Assembly: GCA_964017185.1 (NCBI GenBank)
Contig: OZ024877.1
Location: 6,798,006-6,862,005, forward strand
Length of the DNA: 64,000 nt
Direction: 5' to 3'
DNA from: Rugalucina vietnamica
Lineage: Eukaryota > Mollusca > Bivalvia > Lucinida > Lucinidae
Position 1 is the stretch's first letter; each line of letters begins with the position of its first letter. Positions 53,672 to 57,883 of the stretch are shown piece after piece. The translations under genes were made by a program, and so were the position numbers. The notes below the pieces were generated by a model. That model had not been told where the DNA came from. It saw only the letters and a program-made list of their open reading frames with translations, and made no database searches.

Positions 53672-55509
53672 ACACACAAGCCGAAAGCAATATGCCCTTC
53701 CAACTTTTTCAAAGTTTGGGGCATAAAAAGTGTCAGCATACAAGATCTATTATGTCTGCCCCATATATGATACAATCATACTCCATGACTATAGATCCAA
53801 TACAGTACAACCTCATTATAGTGCTATCTTTGGGGTCCACAGAAGGATTAGAAGCAGTGTGTGTTATAAGTACCAGAGGATCAATGGTCCTGATATTGCT
53901 TACCTCAGATTTGGTCTTTGATAAATGACCTTTGGCTTAAGGCATGTTGTACAAGGTAAAAAGTAAACTTGACCTTGAATACTCACACTCTACCAATTTT
54001 CAGATCACAGGCTACAAAACTTTCTGGAAAATCCAATGTTTCTACTTGCATATGTAACAGTACTTGACCTTGCTGTTTAATAGGTCAAGGTCAACCCAAG
54101 ATAATGATTTATACAAACTATAATAGGCCAGATTAAAATCTGTCCACCTGTTCTAGAGCAGAAGATTTTGTAAGGTTATTACCATATATGGGCATGGCGG
54201 CCATCATGGTCATGTGACCTGGACCATTTATACATACTTTGGTTCCCCCTTCCATACTTTTGGTGACGTGTCACTAGAGCTGCTGTCTGATTGGCAGAGC
54301 CCAGCGCCCTAAAGCTGAGAGCAAATGTGTAAGCTGAATGAGTAAATCTCACAGAAATTTTGTTTTTAAAGCAGGAAATCAGATTTTTCTTATGAAACAT
54401 CATCTGACTACAAAATTTAATATCTCTTCAACCTATATGCAAACTAGGATCTTGTTTTTCACCTGTAGTGAGTTTCATGTTTGAAAATGTGATGTGTAAA
54501 GTGAAACATTTTTACCCCACTTAAAACATGCATGGAATTGAGTCTGTGTGACACACTTGGAATGCTAAGTACATGCATGGAACTGAGGCTGTGTGACACA
54601 CTCGGAATGCTACTGTGTATACATGGGGATTGTAAACAACAGCTGAAGGTCTGGGTCTAATACTAGGGGGGTAATGACTAGGAGCAAATGGTTTGTGGGC
54701 AAAACAACCCAGATTCATAAACAACAGCTGAGTGTCTAAGCCACTGACCACAGACTAAAGGATGCTGCAATCAGGAAGCGAGGTAGCTCAGTGGTTAGCG
54801 CATTGGCCTCTGGTACTACAGGTCCTGGGTTCAATCCCCGCCAGCAGGGAGGAAAATATAGTGGTCAGAACACACATCCATGCGTGTCATTAGCAGGTAT
54901 GACATGAACACAGTGCGCCGTCCTCTGGATCGGAGGCCCCCTGTGCAGAGAAAGTCGTCCCCTGTGCAGGTTAAAGATCCCTACACAGGTTCAATCCTCA
55001 TGCAAACACACCGGCGTGTACAATGTACACCTCCCTATAATAATCAGAAATTGATTGATGGGAGTAACAAGAAAATAACATAACATTTGTAAAGGCATGG
55101 TGCATAAAATTGTCATCTTTCTTTCTCCAGAGTCGATCAATTTCTGATCATCACCTCAGGTGTTTAACTGTTGCTAATATAATTGTTCTTGTTTTGTTTT
55201 GTTTTTTTTGTTTTTGTTTTCCTGTTACTCCCATCAATCAATTTCTGATTATTCTTGGGAGGTGTACATTGTACACTCCGGTGTGTTTGCATGATGAGCC
55301 TACATGCATGAGGATAGAACCTGTGTAGGGATCTTTTTACTGTTTATTGCCTTAAACCTGTGTAGGGATCTTTAACCTGCACAGGGGATGACTGTCCTTG
55401 CACAGGGGGCCTCCAGTTAACGTCCCGATCCGAAGGACGGCGCACTGTATCATGTCATTCTTACATCTAGAAAAACCAACATTCCCTTTTCGACGTTAGT
55501 GGTTTCCAT
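27682..55509 (-). CDS. NECAB: NECAB-type EF-hand calcium-binding protein, 14 coding exons
   Basis: Join, in gene order: 55509-55465, 49961-49937, 48903-48795, 47041-46918, 44220-44084, 43116-42995, 42302-42294, 36484-36458, 34020-33935, 33263-33210, 31517-31408, 30948-30871, 30039-29948, 27704-27682. The total is 1,041 nt, 346 aa plus TAA. Every intron is GT-AG and all phases agree. Residues 21-66 hold two EF-hand loops (DKKDDGKISWEE; DTHKTNFIDPRE), with ELCDYFSQHLG next. QFVTRFLMGE (about 110-120) begins the NECAB-specific region. Residues 200-228 form a coiled coil (VDRLTSLLDRLEN). Residues 247-346 (SYVEVTNAAPGCL, MYEVW, SILIPASWW) form the monooxygenase-like C-terminal domain. Length and block order match vertebrate NECAB1-3 (about 350 aa), which are neuronal Ca-binding proteins. 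Introns are crowded with MITEs. Exons 7 and 8 are the least certain because dropping either keeps the frame. Confidence 0.93.
27737..27974. repeat. M1 foldback MITE copy
   Basis: GAGCCACGTCATGAGAAAAC..TTTGTTTTCTCATCATGGGGCTC with the central palindrome CTGATCAGCTTCGCAGT/ACTGCGAAGCTGATC. Flanks ATAT/ATTT. It lies about 30 bp upstream of the exon 14 acceptor. Confidence 0.8.
28373..28584. repeat. M1 foldback MITE copy, central part shortened
   Basis: GAGCAGCAGCATGAGAAAAC at the left and TTCTCATGTCATGGCTC at the right. The central palindrome is mostly lost (only GATAATCAGCGCC). Confidence 0.65.
28739..29329 (+). mobile_element. Tandem-core element with TGTCTCC hairpin end
   Basis: About 3.5 units of roughly 155-180 bp (GGACACGACT; CATCAAAGGGCAATAACTC; CAATCCAGAGTTACGGTTCT) end in a GACAGACGGACAG tract and a 3' hairpin TGTCTCCGACCCC/GGGGAGACA followed by TAA. 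Same architecture as the HINE-type elements with a third kind of end. Lies in NECAB intron 13. Confidence 0.65.
29329..29601. repeat. Foldback MITE, family M2
   Basis: AAGTTTATAAAACATTTTTC at the left and GTTTTATAACCACGGGACC at the right, with the central inverted repeat CTCATAAATGTTAAAATGCC/GACATTTCAACATTTATGAG. Confidence 0.75.
29699..29885. repeat. Interspersed repeat family M5 (GGGTACATGTTAGAACC)
   Basis: ACCCCCTTATACCCAACTTT, then TTGTTAGAACCTCCTCGG and a complementary GTTCCAACATGTACCACAAT. Copies also lie near 30625, 34908, 41803 and 43250. Palindromic and non-coding. Confidence 0.55.
29948..30039 (-). CDS. NECAB: NECAB exon 13
   Basis: 92 nt between the acceptor TGTTGTAG and the donor GTAAATA. 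Encodes HTQTDAGQAFLQGQDK and ends ERSILIP, joining in phase to exons 12 and 14. Confidence 0.9.
30125..30335. repeat. MITE family M3 with strong hairpin
   Basis: GGCTGGCGTCCTATTTATGG at one end. The hairpin at 30156-30222 has arms GCAAACAGTATAGTCCCAGA and TCTGGGGCTATACTGTTTGC. Same family as 35340-35565 and, disrupted, 31820-31970. Confidence 0.65.
30871..30948 (-). CDS. NECAB: NECAB exon 12
   Basis: 78 nt. The acceptor used is CATAACAG, because the later AG would break the frame. Encodes LTVRSAKGSNDFTMYEVW. The donor is GTAAGTT. Part of the C-terminal domain. Confidence 0.9.
31147..31393. repeat. M1 foldback MITE copy beside exon 11
   Basis: GAGCCACCTCGTGG with a short internal duplication (CATCGTGGAAAAACC). 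Central GCTGATCAGCTTTGCAGTTG/GCGAAGCTGATC. Right end CCCATGGGGCGGCT, the final C lost. It ends 14 bp from exon 11, just outside the splice donor. Confidence 0.82.
31408..31517 (-). CDS. NECAB: NECAB exon 11
   Basis: 110 nt, acceptor ATTACCAG, donor GTATGG. Encodes LLLKQVDMKIASGQEEAF followed by SYVEVTNAAPGCL, the start of the C-terminal domain. Confidence 0.92.
31549..31784. repeat. M1 foldback MITE copy, diverged
   Basis: GAGCAACATCATGAAAAAAA on the left, central ACAGATTAGCTCTGCAG, right end GGTTTTCTCATGATGCAACTC. Confidence 0.7.
31820..31970. repeat. M3 element, disrupted
   Basis: GAGTCCACTTTCATTTTTAG and a weakened hairpin from GCAAACAGTATAGTCCC to GGGACTGTTCTATTTGC (31915-31967). What looks like the remaining end (GACACCAGGCTTTAA) appears only at about 32556, so roughly 560 bp may have been inserted. 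Confidence 0.5.
32683..32913. repeat. M1 foldback MITE copy, old
   Basis: GAGCTGTGTCATGAGAAAAC at the left, central CAGATCAGATGTGCAG, right end TCCACAACTC. Lies 20 bp from the next copy. Confidence 0.7.
32934..33167. repeat. M1 foldback MITE copy
   Basis: GAGCCGCCTCGTGGGAAAAC..GGTGTGGCTC, flanked on both sides by AAAT. Near-perfect central palindrome GATCAGCTTCGCGGT/ACCGCGAAGCTGATC. Lies 43 bp from exon 10. Confidence 0.88.
33210..33263 (-). CDS. NECAB: NECAB exon 10
   Basis: 54 nt, phase 0 at both sides, acceptor TTCTGTTCCAG, donor GTTGGTG. Encodes VNFDGIVDEEVDVDKDEK, an acidic linker between the coiled coil and the C-terminal domain. Frame-neutral if skipped. Confidence 0.85.
33935..34020 (-). 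CDS. NECAB: NECAB exon 9 (coiled coil)
   Basis: 86 nt, acceptor TTTTTGTAG, donor GTAATAAC. Encodes QQALASTKQALETQ followed by VDRLTSLLDRLENR, a leucine-rich heptad stretch matching the predicted coiled coil of NECAB proteins. Confidence 0.9.
34075..34306. repeat. M1 foldback MITE copy with long flanking duplication
   Basis: GAGCCATGACGTG..AAGCGGCGGCTC with the central CTGATCAGCTTCGCAGT/ACTGTGAAGCTGATC. The host sequence ATATCATGTTAGTGATGGTT appears both about 27 bp before the element and right after it. Confidence 0.85.
34582..34793. repeat. M1 foldback MITE copy, short centre
   Basis: GAGCCTGTGCATGAGAAAAC..GTTTTCTCATGTGAAGGCTC flanked by ATCT on both sides. The central palindrome is reduced to GGCGCTGATCAGCAGTGCGCC. 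Confidence 0.82.
34908..35115. repeat. M5 repeat with palindromic core
   Basis: TACCCCCTAAAGCCCCACTT, then GATTGTGGGTACTTGTTAGA opposed by TCTAACGTGTACCCACAATC around a CTGCGAGGCGAGGCGG loop. Confidence 0.65.
35340..35565. repeat. MITE family M3 with 67-nt hairpin
   Basis: The hairpin at 35466-35532 has arms GCAAACAGAATAGCCCCAGA (first 20 nt) and TCTGGGGCTATTCTGTTTGC, continued by GACGCTGC/GCAGCGTC around GTTCT. Only one asymmetric base interrupts about 30 bp of pairing. Ends with GGGACACCAGGCTT. Confidence 0.8.
35754..36914. mobile_element. hAT-like element enclosing NECAB exon 8
   Basis: Inverted ends CAGGCTGTCAACCAA on both sides, flanked by AGTTATT at 35747-35753 and 36915-36921 (7 bp; hAT elements usually give 8). 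Inside are repeats of ATATAGGAGTTTATAGGA type and GGGGGCCGCCCAGGCCCCC. No transposase. The class is inferred from the CAGG terminus and duplication length. Confidence 0.65.
36458..36484 (-). CDS. NECAB: NECAB exon 8 candidate (27-nt microexon)
   Basis: Bounded by a near-consensus donor GTAAGTA and the acceptor ATTGATCCCAG, which has a poor pyrimidine tract. Phase 1 at both sides; encodes KAEITGDK plus split codons. It lies inside a transposon-like element, so it is either an exonised sequence or a chance match. Skipping it keeps the frame. Confidence 0.45.
36922..37753. other. Intron 7 sequence with an unassigned plus-strand ORF
   Basis: An open frame of 148 codons at 37260-37706 shows no domain I recognise. 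Its composition matches the surrounding AT-rich intron, so it is not supported as a gene. Confidence 0.35.
39246..39960 (-). pseudogene. LINE reverse-transcriptase C-terminal fragment
   Basis: Reads AIRYFLGVHGFVPN, GDIGWLPAKERR and WNRLIQM, then after a frameshift near 39740 continues as a 162-codon frame with FRIGILPLPVGTGRY and IEDETHFLFSC. These are features of the region after the RT in many LINEs, including the Cys/His knuckle (its first CxxC is degraded to CPGG). 5' truncated and frameshifted. It lies inside the 3.3-kb DNA element. Confidence 0.75.
40308..40522. repeat. MITE family M4
   Basis: CTGTAAATTCGGAAATTTTC and GCGTGACTTTTATTTCGCGA at one end, AAATTAAGTTCTCG and ATCTACAGTA at the other. 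Opposite orientation to the copy at 9785. Confidence 0.65.
41503..41722. repeat. M1 foldback MITE copy
   Basis: GAGCCGCCCCATGGGAAAAC..CCCACGAGGCGGCTC flanked by AAAT on both sides. The centre is shortened to GGCGCAGATCAGCTTCGCTG. Reverse orientation to most neighbours. Confidence 0.88.
41803..41960. repeat. M5 repeat
   Basis: ATACCCCCTTAAACCCCACT, TTCTAACTTGTACCCACAAT and GTTTTGAGCAAAAATAAG, as in the copy at 34908 but without the inverted half. Confidence 0.55.
42019..42234. repeat. M1 foldback MITE copy
   Basis: GAGCCGGGCTATGAGAAAAC..AGTTCGAGGCTC flanked by ATAT on both sides. Central CAGATCAGCTTTGAG/CCAAGCTGATCAG. Confidence 0.8.
42294..42302 (-). CDS. NECAB: NECAB exon 7 candidate (9-nt microexon)
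   Basis: CTGAAGAAA between a pyrimidine-rich acceptor (TTTTCATTTTCATCATTAG) and a consensus donor GTAAGTG. Phase 1 both sides; adds Ala-Glu-Glu with split flanking codons. Frame-neutral, so presence in the mRNA cannot be proved from sequence. Confidence 0.55.
42482..42725. repeat. M1 foldback MITE copy
   Basis: GAGCCGCATCATGAGAAAAC..GTTTTCTCAAGACGTGGCTC. Central CAGATCAGCCTCGCAG/CTGCAAAGCTGATCAG. Confidence 0.82.
42856..42910. repeat. M1 MITE fragment
   Basis: Only half of the centre and one arm remain: ACTGCACAGCTGATCTGCAC and TTTGTTTATGCATAGGC. Confidence 0.5.
42995..43116 (-). CDS. NECAB: NECAB exon 6
   Basis: 122 nt, acceptor GTATACGGCAG, donor GTACAT. Encodes TDIVPVQIEDVTKKPAAD followed by GRVVRRAKRQTSS, a basic linker like that after the NECAB-specific region of relatives. 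Confidence 0.88.
43250..43385. repeat. M5 repeat, rearranged
   Basis: TTATGGGTACATGTTAGAAC and CTACCCACAATCTATGTTTT around a short loop, then a displaced TACCCCTGTTAGCCCC arm. Confidence 0.5.
43758..43992. repeat. M1 foldback MITE copy
   Basis: GAGCCACCTCGTGGGAAAAC..TTCTCATGTGGCTGCTC flanked by AAAT on both sides. Perfect central palindrome GATCAGCTTCGCGGT/ACCGCGAAGCTGATC. Lies 92 bp from exon 5. Confidence 0.88.
44084..44220 (-). CDS. NECAB: NECAB exon 5
   Basis: 137 nt, acceptor TGCTAG, donor GTAGCA. Encodes SGRSDQFVTRFLMGELMNQI and ends ALDQQAKDE. The QFVTRF block is a strong NECAB family signature. Confidence 0.93.
44299..44530. repeat. M1 foldback MITE copy
   Basis: GAGCCGCCTCATGGGAAAAC..TTCCACGAGGCGGCTC flanked by ATTT on both sides. 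Central CAGATCAGCTTCACGGT/ACCGCAAAGCTGATC. Lies 79 bp from exon 5, on the side opposite to the copy at 43758. Confidence 0.88.
44816..46765 (+). mobile_element. HINE-type element T4 with tandem core
   Basis: The 5' subterminal TATACCCCCCCGCAAAA (44823-44839) complements TTTTGCGGGGGGTATA (46749-46764), the right arm of the 3' hairpin TACCCCC..GGGGGTA. The core has about four units of roughly 180 bp (GGAGGAGTTGATTTCACAAA; GTAAATTTGTCAAAAATCA). A CGGAATCACGGAATTACGG tract precedes the end. Interrupted by a mariner-like element at 45609-46527. Confidence 0.72.
45609..46527. mobile_element. Mariner-like MITE with 217-bp inverted ends
   Basis: Begins CGAGGGTGGTTCAGAAAGTT and ends with its complement (one base differs), flanked by TA on both sides. 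The inverted repeats cover 45609-45825 and 46312-46527 at about 93-95% identity. The roughly 490-bp interior has no transposase. Ends and TA duplication fit Tc1/mariner-type transposition. Confidence 0.8.
46918..47041 (-). CDS. NECAB: NECAB exon 4 (second EF-hand)
   Basis: 124 nt, acceptor ATTTTTAG, donor GTACTT. Encodes FIDPRELCDYFSQHLGLFKE and ends NSKVSNLLVDTAK. Completes EF-hand loop 2, whose positions 1, 9 and 12 are D, D and E while 3 and 5 are H and T. Confidence 0.93.
47059..47293. repeat. M1 foldback MITE copy
   Basis: GAGCCTGTGCGTGAGAAAAA..TTTCTCATGCGGCTGCTC with the central CTGATCAGCTTCGCAGT/ACTGTGAAGCTGATC. It ends 18 bp from the exon 4 acceptor side. Confidence 0.85.
47315..48566. 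repeat. M4 MITE split by a 1-kb insertion
   Basis: Left part GTGAGAACTTAATTTTCGCG to about 47490. Right part AAATTCGTGAAATAAAAGTC to 48566. The two halves are joined in the copy at 9785-10020. Confidence 0.6.
47491..48506. mobile_element. Inserted element with TTTTGACGCAC ends
   Basis: Inner ends TAATGTATTTTGACGCAC (47495-47512) and GTGCGTCAAAACCCATTA (48483-48500) are inverted repeats. TTTGACGCACC recurs near 47519. No ORF of note and the exact target duplication is not clear. Confidence 0.55.
48795..48903 (-). CDS. NECAB: NECAB exon 3 (first EF-hand)
   Basis: 109 nt, acceptor TTTTCAG, donor GTAAGT. Encodes DGKISWEEFVAFFADGVMGK, then LRALFEKIDTHKT. Finishes EF-hand loop 1, begun in exon 2. 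Confidence 0.94.
48951..49185. repeat. M1 foldback MITE copy
   Basis: Left end eroded (AACCGTGTCATGAGAAAAC). Central CAGATCAGCTTCGCAG/CTGGGAAGCTGATCAG. Right end CTCGCGTCGTGGCTC followed by ATAT. Confidence 0.78.
49424..49657. repeat. M1 foldback MITE copy, reference-quality
   Basis: 234 bp, GAGCCGCCTCGTGGGAAAAC..GGTTTTCTCATGAGGCGGCTC, flanked by ATTT on both sides, with a 15+15 bp central palindrome GATCAGCTTCGCGGT/ACCGCGAAGCTGATC. Confidence 0.9.
49694..49905. repeat. M1-like MITE, highly degenerate
   Basis: GAGCAACTTCATGAAAACAC and a central CATATCAGCTGTGCAGC/GCACAGATGAT. The right end is lost in GGTTACTCATGAC. Confidence 0.45.
49937..49961 (-). CDS. NECAB: NECAB exon 2
   Basis: 25 nt, acceptor TGTAACTTCAG, donor GTACAG. 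Encodes VFRRADKK and one base of Asp, opening EF-hand loop 1. Too short to detect alone. It is fixed by phase agreement with exons 1 and 3. Confidence 0.9.
50007..50818 (+). mobile_element. HINE-type element T2-E
   Basis: 5' GAGCTGTCGCAGGACAGCG then GCTTGCCTG (50028-50036). 3' hairpin CCTGTAC-TTTC-GTACAGG with CAGGCGAGC (50801-50809), which pairs with the 5' repeat (one G-T pair), then TAAAAATGG. The core is four units of about 168 bp (ACCTCAAGGTCACCCAGGTG). Same ends as 6836-9278 but another core. Lies in NECAB intron 1. Confidence 0.72.
50862..52333 (+). mobile_element. HINE-type element T1-C, 3' end missing
   Basis: 5' ACCAGAGGACCAATGGTCCT and GCTCACCTGAG, then 455-bp core units of the T1-A/B kind up to TTGAAATATACATG. 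The GACG tract and terminal hairpin are absent. The sequence changes abruptly near 52333. Confidence 0.7.
52334..52689. other. Unassigned segment
   Basis: About 350 bp between two repeat elements, with several ATGACGTC/AACGTCA-type words and no gene signature. Confidence 0.35.
52690..53725 (+). mobile_element. Tandem-core element with CA microsatellite
   Basis: Three units of about 305 bp (CAGCCCCAACCAGT; ACTTTTTGAGATATCTTGCA; ATATGGGTCAACTATTTTTT) are followed by a (CA)n tract (about 53613-53680) and a 3' hairpin ATGCCCTTCCAACTTT/AAAGTTTGGGGCAT then AAAAA. HINE-type layout. No 5' partner repeat found, so the 5' limit is approximate. Confidence 0.62.
53808..53872. repeat. Family Q fragment
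   Basis: ACCTCATTATAGTGCTATCT and TGGGGTCCACAGA, then cut off exactly where the T1 5' end begins. Confidence 0.5.
53873..54253 (+). mobile_element. T1 HINE 5' fragment
   Basis: ACCAGAGGATCAATGGTCCT, a decayed subterminal repeat (GCTTACCTCAG), then core modules (TAGGTCAAGGTCAACC; TATGGGCATGGCGGCCATC) to about 54253. No 3' end. Confidence 0.6.
54526..54612. repeat. 45-bp tandem duplication
   Basis: ACATGCATGGAATTGAGTCT..GGAATGCT is repeated at 54571 with few changes. Confidence 0.75.
54776..55090 (+). mobile_element. tRNA-derived SINE
   Basis: The head has a pol III A box (TAGCTCAGTGGTTAGCGC) and B box (GGTTCAATCCC) about 35 bp apart. The body contains GTGCGCCGTCCTCTGGATCG and AGATCCCTACACAGG. 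The tail includes AAATTGATTGATGGGAGTAA. The tRNA-like head has no convincing full cloverleaf, so it is a SINE and not a tRNA gene. Confidence 0.78.
55183..55450 (-). mobile_element. SINE copy, 5' truncated, inverted
   Basis: Reverse complement of the body and tail of the preceding SINE, lacking the tRNA head, with a CAAAA-type tail. An internal duplication repeats AAAGATCCCTACACAGG. Ends 9 bp from the exon 1 donor of NECAB. Forms a large inverted pair with 54776-55090. Confidence 0.75.
55465..55509 (-). CDS. NECAB: NECAB exon 1 (start codon)
   Basis: ATG at 55509, encoding METTNVEKGMLVFLD, then donor GTAAGA. The KGM..FLD block precedes VFRRADK in exon 2, as in vertebrate NECABs. Upstream in-frame codons stay open to 55770, but Met at 55509 gives the family-like N-terminus, so I prefer it. 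Confidence 0.85.
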
Positions 55510-55770
55510 CTTCTCGTTAAAATAGATAAAATATGCAAAAAATGTCAAAGTTGTCAAACAGCTTTGAGAGACTATTGTTATGAACAACGTTAATAGACTG
55601 TTGTTATGGTCAACGTGTATTTGGTGTTCCGGGTTATCTCGGCCAAAGACCACCTCGCTTCGGGACACATAGAGCGGTTCTCTAATGATATCAGGAGTGC
55701 CAAACGAAGCCATGGAGATATGGATGCATAAGGACATTGCTAACATTGCTAACAGAAATGTAGAAATCAT
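55510..55770 (-). promoter_or_regulatory. Probable NECAB 5' UTR/promoter region
   Basis: Directly upstream of the start codon. Contains a TATTTTATC TATA-like word and a 26-bp-spaced duplication (55568-55615) in which each copy has CATAACAA[CT]AGTCT, SOX-like in reverse. Transcription start is not determinable here. Confidence 0.3.
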
Positions 55771-55784
55771 ATTCAGGACCTTTA

Positions 55785-55903
55785 CCTACTTAGATCCAGA
55801 AATGTTCAAAAACTATATTACATATACAAGAGTCTAGTTAGGCCACATTTAGAGTATGCGACCGTCATCTGGGCGCCAATGTATAAAAAAGATAGAAACG
55901 ACC
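55785..55903 (+). pseudogene. CR1-like LINE fragment, left half
   Basis: Reads SLVRPHLEYATVIWAPMYKK, the region after the RT in CR1-type LINEs. It continues at 58840 with GNVQRRATKLV after the nested DNA is removed. An in-frame stop lies upstream. Confidence 0.7.
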
Positions 55904-56185
55904 TTGACCCCGAAACGTCAGTACAGCTCTACCAGGTATATGTGGTACCAACTCTCGTCTATGGTCTTGAACTTATTCTGCCAGAGCAACGACTTGTTGA
56001 CTCATTGGAACGGACAAACAAGAAGTTTCTGAAGCATATCTTGAGTCTACCTAACACAACAGCAGATTCTGCAGTCTATATCCTAACAGGAACCATACCC
56101 GTAGAAGGAGTAATACACAAGAGAGCACTTTCATTGTTTGGCAATGTTTGTCGACAGGAGAAAAACTCCACAGAGCAACGGTTAG

Positions 56186-57883
56186 CACAGTGTATATCCG
56201 AGCGTATGCAGAACAGACGGTTACGGAACGGACAGACGTTTACAGGAGCACGCGCTTTTTCGCGCCAAAAATGTTTTTCCGTTCTTTTAAAGTGACTAAT
56301 GCAAATATTGAGACCAAACTAGAGCAGATGTGTTGCATACATACCCGTCTAGTTGTCTGTGCTCAAGAGCACAATGATTTTTCAGGGGGTTCGCCATAAC
56401 TGCCCAAGACGTGTGAAAAATGGCATATTTTGTATTTTTTTTTGGCTGTGTGTCGAGATTGCCTGCAAAATAAGCCATTGTCAACCTTTTGGATTTAGTC
56501 CGTATGTAGTTAAATATGTCCTGAACCACCAGACATTAAATATTTTATATGTTTTCCAGTAAAAATAGCCAAGATTTTTTTTTTTTTTTCTGAAGCGTAT
56601 GGTAATTTCATGGTTACGGGGCGGTACAGTCGTTTGTTACGGAGCGGAACAGACGAAATGACGCATTTCCATACGAAACGGAACAGACGTAGGCGAGCTT
56701 TAGAATACGGATAGAAACAGACAAGCATTGCTAAATAGTAATAAACTGCGAGTAAATCAAATAAGTAAGATGCATGACAGAATCATATATGCTTACAAAT
56801 CACCCCAAAGATTTTATCTCCCGCCGCAAGCTCCCTTTTGCGGCGTCTTGGCTGATTCTCACGCATCATTCATATATGGAAAGACTTTGGAATATATGAC
56901 CGATGCTTTGGAGAGTACTCCCGCCGGTGTGTACGGAGGTGGGTGTTCGCTTGATGACTTTGCTTAATTAAGGACTGAGTATGCAAACAGGGAACCTTTT
57001 CCTTTGACCGAAATTCTAGGGTCTCTATACATGTATTACTAACGTATTCAGCACGAATGCCAGCCTTCCATATAGACCTCCGGTTAAAACAGACATGAGT
57101 CTTATTATCGGACCTTTTCAGACTTTTTTCAGTCTTTTATTTTAGAATTTATTGTTAGATATGCACTATTAGTGATACTATATTTAAAGGAGAAGAAAAG
57201 CCGTGATTGCCTCGTGATGTTGAGCACCAAGGAAGCCATTGGTACCATTTTAACGCATTTGATATGGCGCGGCCTGGGCGAACCCACGACATCTCGCCCC
57301 CGAAGCGGGCGCTTTTACCACTGAGCTATCGGGACCTCTCCCCCCTCTCTCTCTGATGCTGTTTGCCCCCAAACAACTTTTTGTTTTCACAACATAGTCG
57401 ATGCTATTCTGATACATGTACGATGCTGATCCAGGTCACCAGGTGTATTCCATCTGGTCACGTTCGAGTGCTACAATACAAAAGGTTGCCGCAAAGTGTT
57501 ATATTTGACATCACAGTGTTGTTCATGTAGTATTCATGGCCGTCTGTGACCGCTCCGTATGCTGATTCGTCTGTTTTTTTCGTAGGCTACGTCTGTTCCG
57601 CCCCGTAACATAAACGAATCTGTAGACTGTTCCGTTCCGTAATGTTTTTGTTGCTAAGCAACAAAATTCTGCTTAAACTACAAGGCTTCCATGCCGGAAA
57701 TTATGGTGTTTTGGAAGATAGTAGATTGACATGCAAGGCCGATATAACAATACATTCGAAGCATACAGTTTTGGATGAAAAACTGTACAAAACATTTTTG
57801 GCGCGAAAAAGCGCGTACGTGCTCCTGTAAAGTCTGTCCGTTCCGTAACCGTCTGTTCTGCATACGCTCGGATATACACTGTG
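56186..57883. mobile_element. 1.7-kb DNA element with CACAGTG ends (RAG/Transib-like)
   Basis: The ends are CACAGTGTATATCCGAGCGT and its exact inverse. Inverted repeats of about 100 bp continue through GCAGAACAGACGGTTACGGA to CGCGCCAAAAATG. The duplicated target GTTAG is at 56181-56185 and 57884-57888. Further copies of GTTACGGRGCGGWACAG-type motifs lie subterminally at 56610-56700 and 57540-57645. No transposase is encoded. The terminal heptamer equals the RAG recombination-signal heptamer and the 5-bp duplication is that of Transib/RAG transposases. CACTA-type elements (2-3 bp duplications) fit less well. Confidence 0.88.
57180..57345 (-). mobile_element. tRNA-derived SINE, minus strand
   Basis: On the minus strand: GGTCCCGATAGCTCAGTGGT (A box), an anticodon-arm-like GCCCGCTTCGGGGGCGAGA, and GTGGGTTCGCCC (B box). 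Then the body (AAAATGGTACCAATGGCTTC). It lies inside the CACAGTG element. Confidence 0.75.

Noticed and set aside
53551-53928. 125-codon ORF with a poly-TH stretch
   Set aside because: Runs through the (CA)n microsatellite and the HINE hairpin; not a gene.
54780-54850. tRNA gene
   Set aside because: A and B boxes are present but acceptor and anticodon stems do not form a cloverleaf, and a SINE body and a second bodily copy follow.
57260-57345. tRNA gene on the minus strand
   Set aside because: The tRNA-like head is joined to a SINE body; the 3' acceptor pairing is not convincing.
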